DNA from: Aliidiomarina sp047920995
GTDB lineage: Bacteria > Pseudomonadota > Gammaproteobacteria > Enterobacterales > Alteromonadaceae
Assembly (NCBI RefSeq): GCF_047920995.1
Contig: NZ_JBLRWZ010000037.1
Location: 1 to 23,448, forward strand
Direction: 5' to 3'
DNA: 23,448 nt
The first letter of the stretch is position 1. Each line of letters opens with the position of its first letter. Below the pieces are notes generated by a model. It ran no database searches and was not told the DNA's origin. It worked only from the letters and a program-made list of their open reading frames with translations. Of the stretch, positions 14,412 to 23,061 are shown in pieces. The position numbers were made by a program, and so were the translations under genes.

Positions 14412-16247
14412 ATGTCTAAAGCTATTGAAAAAATTCGTAATATCGCAATCATCGCGCACGTTGACCATGGTAAAACTACCCTAGTTGATAAACTTTTGCA
14501 TCAGTCTGGCACCCTTGAAAGCCGCGGCGAACAGCAAGAGCGCATCATGGATTCTAACGATCTTGAAAAAGAGCGCGGCATCACCATTCTTGCCAAAAAC
14601 ACGGCTATTAACTGGGGCGATTATCATATCAACATCCTTGATACTCCAGGCCACGCCGATTTTGGTGGTGAAGTAGAACGCGTACTTTCAATGGCTGATT
14701 CTGTATTGCTGTTGGTTGATGCGGTAGATGGCCCTATGCCACAAACCCGCTTTGTAACGCAAAAAGCGTTCTCACACGGCTTGAACCCAATTTTGGTAGT
14801 AAACAAAGTTGATCGCCCTGGCGCTCGTGTTGATTGGGTTGTAGATCAAGTTTTTGATTTGTTCGATAACCTTGGCGCCAACGACAAGCAACTCGATTTC
14901 CCAATCGTTTATGCTTCAGCATTAAACGGTTTTGCTTCACTTGATGCCGAAGTTCACGGCACGGATATGACCCCGTTGTTCGAAACGATCGTGCGGGAAG
15001 TAGCGCCACCAGTTGCTGAAATTGATGGCCCATTGCAGCTACAAATTTCTCAGCTTGATTACTCAAGCTACCTTGGTGTAATCGGCATTGGCCGCATACG
15101 TCGGGGTACCGTGAAGCCTAACCAACAAGTAACTATTGTTGGCGCTGATGGCAGCACGCGTACCGGTAAAATTGGTATTGTATTTGGTTACTTAGGCTTG
15201 GATCGTATGGAAGTGCCTAATTCCCATGCTGGTGATATTTGTGCCATTACGGGTTTAGGGGAATTAAAAATCTCCGATACTATTTGTGCCGTAGGCCACC
15301 ACGAAGCATTACCACCGCTTACGGTTGATGAACCAACCGTTACCATGACCTTCCAAGTAAACACTTCACCGTTTGCTGGTAAAGAAGGTAAGTATGTAAC
15401 TTCACGCCAAATTCTTGAGCGCTTGCAGCAAGAACTAGTGCATAACGTTGCACTGCGCGTTGAAGAAATGCCAGATCCGGATAAGTTCCGCGTATCAGGC
15501 CGTGGTGAATTGCACTTAGGCGTATTGATTGAAAATATGCGTCGTGAAGGCTTTGAGCTTGCAGTATCACGCCCAGAAGTAATTATTAAGTATGAAAACG
15601 GCCAGAAGATGGAACCGTACGAAACACTTACTGTAGATGTAGAAGAACAGCATCAAGGTTCAGTAATGGAAGCCTTAGGCTTACGTAAAGCTGAAATGAC
15701 CGATATGTCTCCAGATGGTAAAGGCCGTACGCGGATTGATTTCATTGTTCCTAGCCGCGGTTTAATCGGCTTCCAAACTGAATTCATGACCTTAACTTCT
15801 GGTACTGGCTTGGTTTACCACGCGTTTGATCATTACGGCCCACACAAAGGCGGCAAAATCGGCCAACGTGTGAACGGCGTATTGATTTCAAATGCCCAAG
15901 GTAAAGCATTGGCTTACGCTCTGTTTAACATTCAAGAACGTGGCCGTTTGTTCGCTTCGCACGCTGATGAAGTGTATGAAGGGCAAATTATAGGTATTCA
16001 TAACCGCTCTAACGATTTAACAGTGAACTGCTTGAAAGGTAAGCAGCTTACTAACATTCGTGCAGCGGGTACTGATGAAGCGTTAACCTTAACGCCACCA
16101 ATTCGCATGAGCCTAGAGCGCGCGCTTGAGTTTATCGATAACGATGAACTTGTAGAAGTAACGCCAAAATCAATCCGTGTACGTAAGAAATTACTTACCG
16201 AGAATTTGCGTAAGCGTGCTTCGCGGGAAACCGGCAGCGGTGAATAA
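14412..16247 (+). CDS. typA: Ribosome-associated GTPase BipA/TypA
   Basis: BipA is a translational GTPase of the EF-G type that helps 50S assembly, mainly in cold or stress. The 611-residue length is typical. The G1 loop AHVDHGKTT (15-23), G2 RGITILAKNTAI, G3 DTPGHADFGGE and G4 NKVDRPGA are intact, followed by domains II and III and the BipA-specific C terminus. The ribosome-binding site is poor: the nearest AGG is about 15 nt before the ATG. The 243-bp gap to the divergent dsbA-like gene is AT-rich; TATGAT at 14355-14360 is a possible -10 but has no good -35. A strong terminator follows. Confidence 0.97.
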   Translation: MSKAIEKIRNIAIIAHVDHGKTTLVDKLLHQSGTLESRGEQQERIMDSNDLEKERGITILAKNTAINWGDYHINILDTPGHADFGGEVERVLSMADSVLLLVDAVDGPMPQTRFVTQKAFSHGLNPILVVNKVDRPGARVDWVVDQVFDLFDNLGANDKQLDFPIVYASALNGFASLDAEVHGTDMTPLFETIVREVAPPVAEIDGPLQLQISQLDYSSYLGVIGIGRIRRGTVKPNQQVTIVGADGSTRTGKIGIVFGYLGLDRMEVPNSHAGDICAITGLGELKISDTICAVGHHEALPPLTVDEPTVTMTFQVNTSPFAGKEGKYVTSRQILERLQQELVHNVALRVEEMPDPDKFRVSGRGELHLGVLIENMRREGFELAVSRPEVIIKYENGQKMEPYETLTVDVEEQHQGSVMEALGLRKAEMTDMSPDGKGRTRIDFIVPSRGLIGFQTEFMTLTSGTGLVYHAFDHYGPHKGGKIGQRVNGVLISNAQGKALAYALFNIQERGRLFASHADEVYEGQIIGIHNRSNDLTVNCLKGKQLTNIRAAGTDEALTLTPPIRMSLERALEFIDNDELVEVTPKSIRVRKKLLTENLRKRASRETGSGE

Positions 16248-16288
16248 ACCTCATATCACGAAATAGTTTTCGCGTGATAAAAAATACG

Positions 16289-16321
16289 AAGGCCTTACAG
16301 AAGAATCTGTAAGGCCTTTTT
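16289..16321. terminator. Bidirectional terminator between typA and trhA
   Basis: AAGGCCTTACAG (16289-16300) pairs with CTGTAAGGCCTT (16307-16318), a perfect 12-bp stem with a 6-nt loop, followed by TTTTT on the plus strand. It lies 41 bp past the typA stop and 12 bp past the trhA stop; on the minus strand a T-run follows two bases later, so it can serve both genes. Confidence 0.92.
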
Positions 16322-16333
16322 GTTTGTCTGCCA

Positions 16334-16981
16334 TTAGTTTGGCAAAATCACGCCATAGATCACGGCAAAGAAATGCGCCACACTCGCTGCGAGCACAAAT
16401 ACGTGCCAAATCGCGTGGTGGAAAACCATTTGCTTGCGCACGTAAAAAATAACGCCGAAAGAATATAGTAAACCACCAGCAAGCAATAGTAACAGGCCGG
16501 TTGTGTTTACCAATTCGAGCATCGGCTTCATCGCCACTAACGCCATCCAACCCAAGCCTAAATAGAGGGTAAGTGAGAGCCATTTAATACGTTCTTTTTT
16601 CATGGTTTCCAGCAGTACCCCACCAATTGCGATGCTCCAAATAATCACAAAGAGTGTCCAACCCCAAGGGCCTCGAAGATTTACCAATAAGAATGGGGTA
16701 TAGGTACCTGCGATCAATACAAAGATGGCGGCGTGGTCCATGAGCTGGAAGAAGCGCTTAGCTTTTACATTGGTTAGGGCGTGATACAGCGTTGAGGCAG
16801 AGTAGAGCAAAATAACCGAGAAGCCATAAATAGACACACTTACTATGTGCCACACATCGCCATACTCAAATGATAGCCACAGCATTACCACTAGCCCAAC
16901 AATACCAAGGATCACACCGATACCATGGCTTACTGAATGGGCTATTTCTTCAAGTAGCGAATATTTTTTTGCAGAACTCAT
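16334..16981 (-). CDS. trhA: Hemolysin III / PAQR-family membrane protein
   Basis: Members of this family (YqfA/TrhA in E. coli) are seven-helix inner-membrane proteins linked to membrane-energy and fatty-acid homeostasis. The 215-residue protein has about seven hydrophobic segments and the family motifs EEIAHSVSHGIG at the N terminus, STLYHAL, DHAAIFVLIAGTYTPF, and FHHAIWHVFVLAASVAHFF, which hold the conserved metal-site histidines and aspartate. I start it at the ATG at 16981; the upstream in-frame GTG at 16987 forms part of the GAGGTG ribosome-binding site. The haemolysin name is historical; no lytic role is implied. Confidence 0.93.
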   Translation of the reverse strand: MSSAKKYSLLEEIAHSVSHGIGVILGIVGLVVMLWLSFEYGDVWHIVSVSIYGFSVILLYSASTLYHALTNVKAKRFFQLMDHAAIFVLIAGTYTPFLLVNLRGPWGWTLFVIIWSIAIGGVLLETMKKERIKWLSLTLYLGLGWMALVAMKPMLELVNTTGLLLLLAGGLLYSFGVIFYVRKQMVFHHAIWHVFVLAASVAHFFAVIYGVILPN

Positions 16982-17071
16982 ATACACCTCGAACCCTTAA
17001 ATTTCTGCTATTAAACCACATTCAGCGTACACGTGTAAGCTATTTTAGTGTCAGCATTTAAGAGCGGTGCG

Positions 17072-17332
17072 TTAATCGTAGTGTTTTTCTATGTAATTCA
17101 GCTTCTTAAAGAAAGCCTCATACGCCCGTTCACTATCGTAATCTAGGTGATAAGTGTTGTGGAATCCAGTACGCAACTTCACATCATGGCTTTCTAAAAA
17201 TACCGTATAGCCATCATGATCGGTATAGCCGGTAATACCTTCTAGTTCATGTCGTTCATCTTTTGCTTCGCCATGTTCGCGGATTTTCTCGAACACAGAA
17301 AGCACAAGGCGCACACTTAAATCATTTTTCAT
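17072..17332 (-). CDS. DUF3081 family small protein
   Basis: An 86-residue acidic soluble protein. The pattern VLSVFEKIREHGE, ELEGITGYTDHDGYTVFL, FHNTYHLDYDSERA and FFKKLNYIEKHY agrees with what I recall of DUF3081, a small family of unknown function in marine Gammaproteobacteria. No signal peptide, membrane segment or metal motif is obvious. A GAGAGG ribosome-binding site lies 7 nt before the ATG, which supports it as a real gene. It lies 59 bp beyond the RND pump gene on the same strand, with no clear terminator between, so read-through from the efflux operon is possible. Function unknown. Confidence 0.75.
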   Translation of the reverse strand: MKNDLSVRLVLSVFEKIREHGEAKDERHELEGITGYTDHDGYTVFLESHDVKLRTGFHNTYHLDYDSERAYEAFFKKLNYIEKHYD

Positions 17333-17391
17333 TGCTGGCCTCTCTTTGCCGATTCGTGCAAACCTTTACCGATAGCCTTGGCCGCAAGTGA

Positions 17392-20300
17392 TTAATCTAT
17401 GCGGCCCTGCTTTCTTCGTTTACTTACTTGGTAGCCTAACACACGTTTCTCGATCAACTGGTAAAATACTGGAATAAAGAAAATCGATACAAATGTAGCT
17501 ACCAACATCCCGCCAACCACTGTAACACCAACAGCTTGCCGTGCTGCGGCACCTGCACCTGAGGTAATGATTAATGGCATTGCACCCAAGATAAACGCTA
17601 ATGAAGTCATTAAAATTGGGCGGAACCGCTGTTTACAGGCGGTTAACGCAGAGGCCACGATACTCATACCTCGCTTACGGTTAATTACGGCAAATTCAAC
17701 AATTAAGATTGCATTCTTGGCCGATAAACCGATCAACACTAACAAGCCTACTTGAAAGTAGATATTGTTTTGCAACCCCGTAATCCACGTTGCCATCACC
17801 GCACCAAATATGGCGAACGGTATGGCTGTTAGTACTGCTATCGGCAAGCTCCAACGTTCATATTGAGCAGCGAGCAGTAAAAACACCATTAGCACTGCGA
17901 ACGCAAACGCCAAACCTGCAGCATTTGAGCTCTCCCGTTCTTGCCGTGATGCTCCTGTCCAGAATAGTTGATAATCCTGATCCTCGCTAACTAAGCCCGT
18001 AACAATTTCCTCCAACGCGAGCATCGCTTCACCGGTACTGTATCCAGGCGCTGGATCCGCCAACAAACGCGCTGCGGGGCGGTTATTGTAGCGATGTACT
18101 TCATCTGGCCCGGTAGTGCGATCTACTCGCACTAAGGCATTTAGCGGTATCATTTCGCCACTACTGGCTCGCACAAATACATCCGCAAGATTCTGTGGGC
18201 TCTCTCGGAAAGAAGATTCTGCCATCATGTACACTCGCCACGCACGGCCAAGGTAGTTGAAATCATTTACATATGAGCGGCCAAAGGTAGCGCGCATGGC
18301 GGCAAAAATATCGTTAATCGGCACACCTATCGATTTTGCCCGTTCTCTATCAACATAGGCTGTGTAGCGAGGCACATCCATATTCAATGTGGTACGCACA
18401 TTCTGTAGTTCCGGGCGTTCATTACCGTTATCAATTACATCGGTAATGCGCTGTACCAAGTTGTCGGTATCGCCATCCATAATGGCCACTAAATATGCCG
18501 AAATACCGCCCGTGGTAGATATCCCTGATATTGGCGGTGGATTATATGCACTCACGTTTGCTTGATTATGCGCTCTGCCCGCTGCGTTCACTTGGTTGGC
18601 AAATCCTTGCGCGCTATTCCGACGCAAATTACGATCATCCCAATGATCGAGGGTTACAAAGCTTGCACCCACATTCTGTTTACGGCCACCATTCACCATA
18701 TCGTAGCCAATGAAGGTGAGCGTATTTGCCACCGATTCCATTTCACTTAGCTCGGCGTTCCATGGCAATGAGAAAGCACTGGTTCTATCCAGTGATGCCC
18801 CTTCTGGTAAACGGTGTGAAACCAGCACATAGCCTTGGTCTTCATCTGGAACTAAGCCGCCTGGTAGCTGGCCAAAAGCTCCCCATGCTGAAAGTGCAAT
18901 GGCGGCGAAAATAATGGCGGCCATGCCAGTACGTTTCAGCATAAACCGCACACCATCGGTGTAACGCTGGGTAGTTTTCTCAAACCACACATTAAATTTC
19001 TGCAGTATTTTCGGTGGTGGCTTGGGTTTTTCGGAAAGAATTTGCGCGCACAAGGCTGGCGATAGCGTGAGCGCAACAAAGCCAGATAAGATAACTGATA
19101 CAGCGATAGTAAGCGCAAACTGCTGATACATGATGCCGGCTAGGCCACCTAAAAATGCAACCGGAATAAACACCGCTGCAAGCACCAATACCATGGTTAC
19201 TATAGGCGTTGAAACTTCTTCCATAGCCTCTATCGCAGCTTGCTTAGGTGAAAGGCCTTTCTCACGAATCAGCCGCTCCACATTTTCCAATACTACGATG
19301 GCATCATCTACCACAATACCAATGGCTAACACCATTGCTAGTAACGTGAGTAGATTTACTGAAAAGCCAAACACAAACATACCGGCAAAGGCACCGATAA
19401 GCGCAACCGGGATAGATAGCAATGGAATTAACGCAGCGCGCCAGCGCTGTAAGAATAAGTAGATTACGCCCATTACCAATAGCAAGGCCTGAAATAATGT
19501 GAGCACTACCTGTTGAATTGATACTTGCACAAAATCCGTGGTATCAAACGAAACAGAATATTCCACGCCAGTGGGAAAACTCTGGCTCATGCGTTCCATA
19601 ACACGATCTACTTCAGCAGAAACCTCTAAAGCATTTGCCCCTGGGCGCAAGAAAATACCCATCGGCACTACAGTTTCGCCATTTTGTACCGCATCAAAAT
19701 CGTAATTACTGGCACCGAGTTCAACCCGCGCTACATCTCTTAGCCGAATCACAGAGCCGTCTTCATCAGAGCGTAAGATTACTTCTTCAAATTGCTCTAC
19801 GCTTGAGAAGCGCCCTTCGGTACCAATAGGTAAGCTAATTTCTTGCGGGTTATTCGGGTTTGGTGCATCACCAAACCTGCCTGCCGCAAACATTGCATTT
19901 TGCTCACTAATGGCACGATTCACATCAGCGGGGGTAAGGCCGTAATCAGCAAGTTGGTCGGGCCGAAGCCATACGCGCATGGCATAGGTTTTCGAACCAA
20001 AGAAAGTTACTTGTGCCACCCCATTTACGCGGCTAAGTTCGTCTTGCACGGTAAGCGTGGCGTAGTTATTCAGGAACAATGAATCGCGGCTACCATCGGG
20101 TGAGCTGAGCGATACAATTTTCAAAATCGCACTAGATTGCTTACGGATTCTTACGCCACTGCGCTGAACCTCTTCTGGCAAACGTGAATAAGCACGTTGT
20201 ACTGCTGCATCTACATCAATAGCAGCTTGGTCAACATCCGTACCTACTTCAAACACCACGGTAAGGCTTACACTGCCGCTATCGTCGGCTGATGAGGTCA

Positions 20301-20535
20301 TGTACAACATGTTCTCAACGCCGTTTACATACAGCTCTATGGGGGCCGCTACGGCTTGCGATGCCGCTTCTGCAGTAGCGCCACTATAGGTTGTAGTTAC
20401 CACTATTTGCGGTGGAACTATTTGCGGATATTGCTGAACAGGCAACATCCGCAACGACATCAGCCCAGCAATTACAATTAAAATAGAAAGAACTGATGCC
20501 AGTACCGGCCGCTCGATAAAGTGGCGTGCAATCAT
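17392..20535 (-). CDS. RND multidrug efflux transporter, HAE1 (AcrB/MexF) family
   Basis: The 1047-residue inner-membrane pump is full length for the AcrB family. It has the N-terminal MIARHFIERPVLASVLSILI helix, a periplasmic loop with the YPQIVPPQIVVTT segment, and the proton-relay motif GIVVDDAIVVLENVERL with Asp410 and Asp411 in helix 4. The second half repeats the layout, ending with ILIVEFAVINRKRG and IPVFYQLIEKRVLG. Such pumps drive drugs, dyes or toxic metabolites out by proton exchange as trimers bound to an adaptor and an outer-membrane channel. Its ATG overlaps the adaptor's stop as ATGA. No outer-membrane channel gene is nearby, so a TolC-type protein encoded elsewhere is presumably used. 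Confidence 0.96.
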   Translation of the reverse strand: MIARHFIERPVLASVLSILIVIAGLMSLRMLPVQQYPQIVPPQIVVTTTYSGATAEAASQAVAAPIELYVNGVENMLYMTSSADDSGSVSLTVVFEVGTDVDQAAIDVDAAVQRAYSRLPEEVQRSGVRIRKQSSAILKIVSLSSPDGSRDSLFLNNYATLTVQDELSRVNGVAQVTFFGSKTYAMRVWLRPDQLADYGLTPADVNRAISEQNAMFAAGRFGDAPNPNNPQEISLPIGTEGRFSSVEQFEEVILRSDEDGSVIRLRDVARVELGASNYDFDAVQNGETVVPMGIFLRPGANALEVSAEVDRVMERMSQSFPTGVEYSVSFDTTDFVQVSIQQVVLTLFQALLLVMGVIYLFLQRWRAALIPLLSIPVALIGAFAGMFVFGFSVNLLTLLAMVLAIGIVVDDAIVVLENVERLIREKGLSPKQAAIEAMEEVSTPIVTMVLVLAAVFIPVAFLGGLAGIMYQQFALTIAVSVILSGFVALTLSPALCAQILSEKPKPPPKILQKFNVWFEKTTQRYTDGVRFMLKRTGMAAIIFAAIALSAWGAFGQLPGGLVPDEDQGYVLVSHRLPEGASLDRTSAFSLPWNAELSEMESVANTLTFIGYDMVNGGRKQNVGASFVTLDHWDDRNLRRNSAQGFANQVNAAGRAHNQANVSAYNPPPISGISTTGGISAYLVAIMDGDTDNLVQRITDVIDNGNERPELQNVRTTLNMDVPRYTAYVDRERAKSIGVPINDIFAAMRATFGRSYVNDFNYLGRAWRVYMMAESSFRESPQNLADVFVRASSGEMIPLNALVRVDRTTGPDEVHRYNNRPAARLLADPAPGYSTGEAMLALEEIVTGLVSEDQDYQLFWTGASRQERESSNAAGLAFAFAVLMVFLLLAAQYERWSLPIAVLTAIPFAIFGAVMATWITGLQNNIYFQVGLLVLIGLSAKNAILIVEFAVINRKRGMSIVASALTACKQRFRPILMTSLAFILGAMPLIITSGAGAAARQAVGVTVVGGMLVATFVSIFFIPVFYQLIEKRVLGYQVSKRRKQGRID

Positions 20536-21701
20536 TCAGCAACCTCCACGTTCACTTGAGTGCCAGGCTGTAGCATCGATAAACCCTCTACAATTACACG
20601 ATCACCGCTAGCTAAGCCTTGCTCAATCAACTGCTCGTTACCTACCCGAACACCTAAAGTAACTTCGCGTACTTGCACGATATTCTGATTGTCTACGATA
20701 TATACAACGGCTTGGCGGCCCGATTGAATAATTGCACGTTGTGGCACTGTAATCGCATACGGAACTTCAATACTCGGTAAGTGCACCCGTACAAATTGGC
20801 CTGGTAATAGATTCATTTCTGGATTAGGGATTACCGCACGCGCTTCAATACTACCGCGTTCACGATCAACCACACGGCTTACATAATCTATATGTCCAGT
20901 TTCCGTGTGCTCACGGCCGTCACTGAAACGTAATGTAGCCATTGGCCCGGTATCGCTATCACCGGTAATTGCGGTGTTTCGCAGCAAGTAGCCTGCGGCA
21001 ATATCGCCTTCACTCACATTAAAGTGCACAAAGATAGGATCAAGGCTTACGATAGTAGCTAAGGTATCATTTTCACGGATAAGATTACCGGCTGAAACAG
21101 ATTCGCGGCTAGCGATACCGCTAATTGGCGCTTTTATTTCGGTATAGTTGTAGCGTAATTTTACATCTTCAAGAGTAGCTTGTGCCGAGGCAACATCGGC
21201 TTCCGCCGATTCTAAACGAGATTGAGTTTGATCCCGTTCGCGGGCACTAATAGCACCATCTACAAACAGGTTTTCTACCCGCGCCCAATCTCGGCGGGCT
21301 TCATTAAACACGGCTTCTGCGCTGGTGAGCTGTGCTTGCGCTTTTTGTAAATCCACCTCATACGGTGCTTTCTCGATTGAAAACATTACCGTGCCGGCTT
21401 CTACAAACTGGCCTTCACTAAAGTGGCGCTCTTCCAGAACGCCCCCCACTCGCGAACGCACATCCGCCACCATACTGCCTTCGGTTCGCGCGGCAAATGA
21501 ACGCTCAAGCTCAAGGGTTGTTGCTTGCACCTCGGTAACCAATACGCGATGCTGTGGTTTTGCATCTTCATCTGGAGCCGCTGTAGTTTCAGAACAGCCA
21601 CTGATTACCATCAACATAAGGGCGCCAACAATCATTACGGCTGCCTTTATACTGATGCTAATTAGTTGGCTATTACTTTGTTTTATCAATAAATTACGCA
21701 T
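20532..21701 (-). CDS. RND efflux periplasmic adaptor (membrane fusion lipoprotein)
   Basis: The adaptor links the pump to the outer-membrane channel. I start it at the ATG at 21701, preceded 7 nt upstream by GGAGG; an in-frame ATG at 21758 would add 19 residues but would place the promoter palindrome inside the gene. The resulting 389-residue protein has a lipoprotein signal with lipobox VISGC (Cys36), a split lipoyl domain, an alpha-helical hairpin rich in A, E, Q and R (FNEARRDWARVENLF through DVASAQATLEDVKLRYNYTEIKAPISG), a beta-barrel with FVHFNVSEGD, and a membrane-proximal domain. Its place directly upstream of the pump is typical. Confidence 0.95.
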   Translation of the reverse strand: MRNLLIKQSNSQLISISIKAAVMIVGALMLMVISGCSETTAAPDEDAKPQHRVLVTEVQATTLELERSFAARTEGSMVADVRSRVGGVLEERHFSEGQFVEAGTVMFSIEKAPYEVDLQKAQAQLTSAEAVFNEARRDWARVENLFVDGAISARERDQTQSRLESAEADVASAQATLEDVKLRYNYTEIKAPISGIASRESVSAGNLIRENDTLATIVSLDPIFVHFNVSEGDIAAGYLLRNTAITGDSDTGPMATLRFSDGREHTETGHIDYVSRVVDRERGSIEARAVIPNPEMNLLPGQFVRVHLPSIEVPYAITVPQRAIIQSGRQAVVYIVDNQNIVQVREVTLGVRVGNEQLIEQGLASGDRVIVEGLSMLQPGTQVNVEVAE

Positions 21702-21721
21702 TGCTAGGCCTCCATGAACCT

Positions 21722-21744
21722 TCTTTACAATTGTAAAGAGTATA
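21722..21744 (-). promoter_or_regulatory. 18-bp perfect palindrome over the RND operon promoter
   Basis: TCTTTACAATTGTAAAGA (21722-21739) is a perfect 18-bp palindrome. On the minus strand a TATACT -10 (21744-21739) abuts it, so the predicted start site near 21732 falls inside. That is the position of a repressor operator of the TetR or MarR kind. No such regulator gene is in the window. The -35 position (ACCTGC) is poor. Confidence 0.65.
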
Positions 21745-21770
21745 ATAGTGGAGCCCAAACAGCAGGTGTA

Positions 21771-21786
21771 TTTACGCTTACTTTAC
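21771..21786 (-). promoter_or_regulatory. Candidate CpxR box upstream of the RND operon
   Basis: On the minus strand GTAAAGTAAGCGTAAA holds two GTAAA units six bases apart, with a third GTAA between. It ends 26 bp upstream of the -10 hexamer, just above a poor -35, a usual place for an activator. The motif type is the same as upstream of cpxR. Activation by CpxR is inferred. Confidence 0.45.
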
Positions 21787-21811
21787 CGCTAAGAAAACCG
21801 GTAATCGCATG

Positions 21812-22105
21812 CTAATCTTTTGGTTCTTTAGGAACCCCAGGTGATTGAGATGCGGAGCCGCGATGGGGATGTGTTTGCCCGGTTTCTTGTTGCGCCTTAC
21901 GGTGAGTTAAAATAAAACCATGAATAATTGCCACAACATACACTACCGGCGCTGCCGCATAGGCACCCGGTACTTCTCCGCTAGAGGCAATGCGCAACAA
22001 AAATAACGCGAATAGATAAAGCGCTAAACTGAGCCAAATATGTTTTCGAGCACCCGATAACCAAACCGCAACGGGTGGGCATGCTACTGCGAGTAAATAA
22101 TTCAT
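21812..22105 (-). CDS. Pmp3/YqaE-like small membrane protein
   Basis: The 97-residue protein starts MNYLLAVACPPVAVWLSG and later has YVVAIIHGFILTHRK, resembling the two halves of the Pmp3/YqaE family (LxxFLPPVAV and PGxxHAxxxI). Between them lies an extra hydrophobic stretch (ALYLFALFLLRIASS) longer than the usual loop, and after residue 70 comes a hydrophilic proline- and glutamine-rich tail. A GAGG ribosome-binding site supports the start. Pmp3 proteins are small stress-related membrane proteins of poorly known function. An unrelated two- or three-helix protein is possible. Confidence 0.55.
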   Translation of the reverse strand: MNYLLAVACPPVAVWLSGARKHIWLSLALYLFALFLLRIASSGEVPGAYAAAPVVYVVAIIHGFILTHRKAQQETGQTHPHRGSASQSPGVPKEPKD

Positions 22106-22207
22106 TGCTTACCTCTTATTGTTCTTTTCTGGTTTTCCTTAGCATCGCTGATTTCACCAATTAGAGCAAGCTGTTAGGCATTCAATACCCTGAGCTATTG
22201 CACTGTT

Positions 22208-22948
22208 TTACCACGGCAGCAATTTACCATCCCAAAACCAGAAACCACCACTATCACTTGGCGTTAAATTATCGATTACATTGCAAATTCGTTCTGCTGA
22301 TAACTGTGTAGAGTAGAGCTTATCTGCGGGCAAGCGCTCTTGAAACGGCTTAGAAAGCTCGGTATCGGTAGTACCCGGGTGTATTACGCCAATACAAAGT
22401 TGTTTGTGTGTACGTTTGAATTCGATGGCCGCGTTTTTATACAGCATATTTACAGCTGCTTTCGAGGCACGATAGCCGTACCAACCACCAAGCTGATTGT
22501 CGCCAATACTACCCACTTTTGCACCTAGCTGAACTACGAAGCTGGCTTCTTTTTTTGCTAGTAAGGGCTTCACCGCTTTGAGGATAAGCGCAGGTAAAAT
22601 GGCATTGGTGCGAAAGTATTCGATAAGCTGTGCTTCATTGAGTTGCTCAATCCGCCGCTCTGGTTGCCAATCACCATACTCCGGGTGCAGCTGATGAAGC
22701 CAACCAATCGTGGAAATTACACCATGCAACACAATATTTTGCTGCTGCCAACGCTCCGTGAGCGCCTGCAGTTTTTGCTCAGTTAACTCTGTTTTTTGCC
22801 ATTGTACCCGCTCATTATCGGCAAGTTCTGGCGGGCATGCACTTCGGCTTACAGCTAGTACTTGGGTACTAGAATTGCGCTTTAGATACTCTTCGATAAG
22901 CGCCAGCCCCAAACCACCGCTGGCTCCAAACACTGCTATTGTTTGCAT
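22208..22948 (-). CDS. Short-chain dehydrogenase/reductase, C-factor (CsgA)-like
   Basis: The 246-residue protein is a classical SDR. It has the N-terminal nucleotide-binding loop FGASGGLGLAL, the catalytic set Asn115, Ser147 (KVGSIGDN), Tyr159 and Lys163 (YGYRASKAAVN), and HPGTTDTELSKPFQ. The GSIGDNxxGGWYxYRASKAAxNM block is typical of the C-factor subgroup, named for the Myxococcus signalling protein. The substrate is unknown; members are NAD(P)-dependent oxidoreductases. The nearest purine-rich site, GGGAG, is about 13 nt before the ATG. It lies 110 bp downstream of dtd on the same strand, with no typical terminator between. Confidence 0.88.
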   Translation of the reverse strand: MQTIAVFGASGGLGLALIEEYLKRNSSTQVLAVSRSACPPELADNERVQWQKTELTEQKLQALTERWQQQNIVLHGVISTIGWLHQLHPEYGDWQPERRIEQLNEAQLIEYFRTNAILPALILKAVKPLLAKKEASFVVQLGAKVGSIGDNQLGGWYGYRASKAAVNMLYKNAAIEFKRTHKQLCIGVIHPGTTDTELSKPFQERLPADKLYSTQLSAERICNVIDNLTPSDSGGFWFWDGKLLPW

Positions 22949-23040
22949 CTAGTGTTTTTGCTCCCTTTTTTGGCTGCTACTGCTTGCCATACTTTTTCGT
23001 GAAAAAAATACTCAACGGTATTTACGGCAGGCAGTGCGGC

Positions 23041-23061
23041 TAGGGATCTCTCCCATCCCTA
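23041..23061 (-). other. Hairpin overlapping the dtd stop codon
   Basis: TAGGGAT and ATCCCTA form a 7-bp inverted repeat around a 7-nt loop. The dtd stop codon TAG (23061-23059) is inside the stem. No T-run follows on the minus strand, so it is not a typical intrinsic terminator; it might protect the 3' end. Confidence 0.4.

Noticed and set aside
16254..16279. Second hairpin after typA (TATCACG/CGTGATA)
   Set aside because: Seven-bp stem with a 10-nt loop and followed by A, not T, on the plus strand; the strong terminator 10 bp further on explains termination.
16251..16583. 110-codon minus-strand frame over the typA terminator
   Set aside because: It overlaps trhA in another frame and runs through a perfect terminator hairpin; no family features.
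21702..21758. Longer start for the RND adaptor at 21758
   Set aside because: It lacks a good ribosome-binding site, puts 19 residues before a typical lipoprotein signal, and would make the promoter and palindrome coding. The ATG at 21701 has GGAGG.
22208..22948. Possible loss of the SDR catalytic serine (LGAKVG where relatives have LSARVG)
   Set aside because: The catalytic serine is the one 12 residues before Tyr159, in VGSIGDN (Ser147), and it is present.
22949..23058. TTTTTCGTGAAAAA inverted repeat between dtd and the SDR gene as a terminator
   Set aside because: A pure A/T stem with a 4-nt loop is too weak, and no T-run follows.
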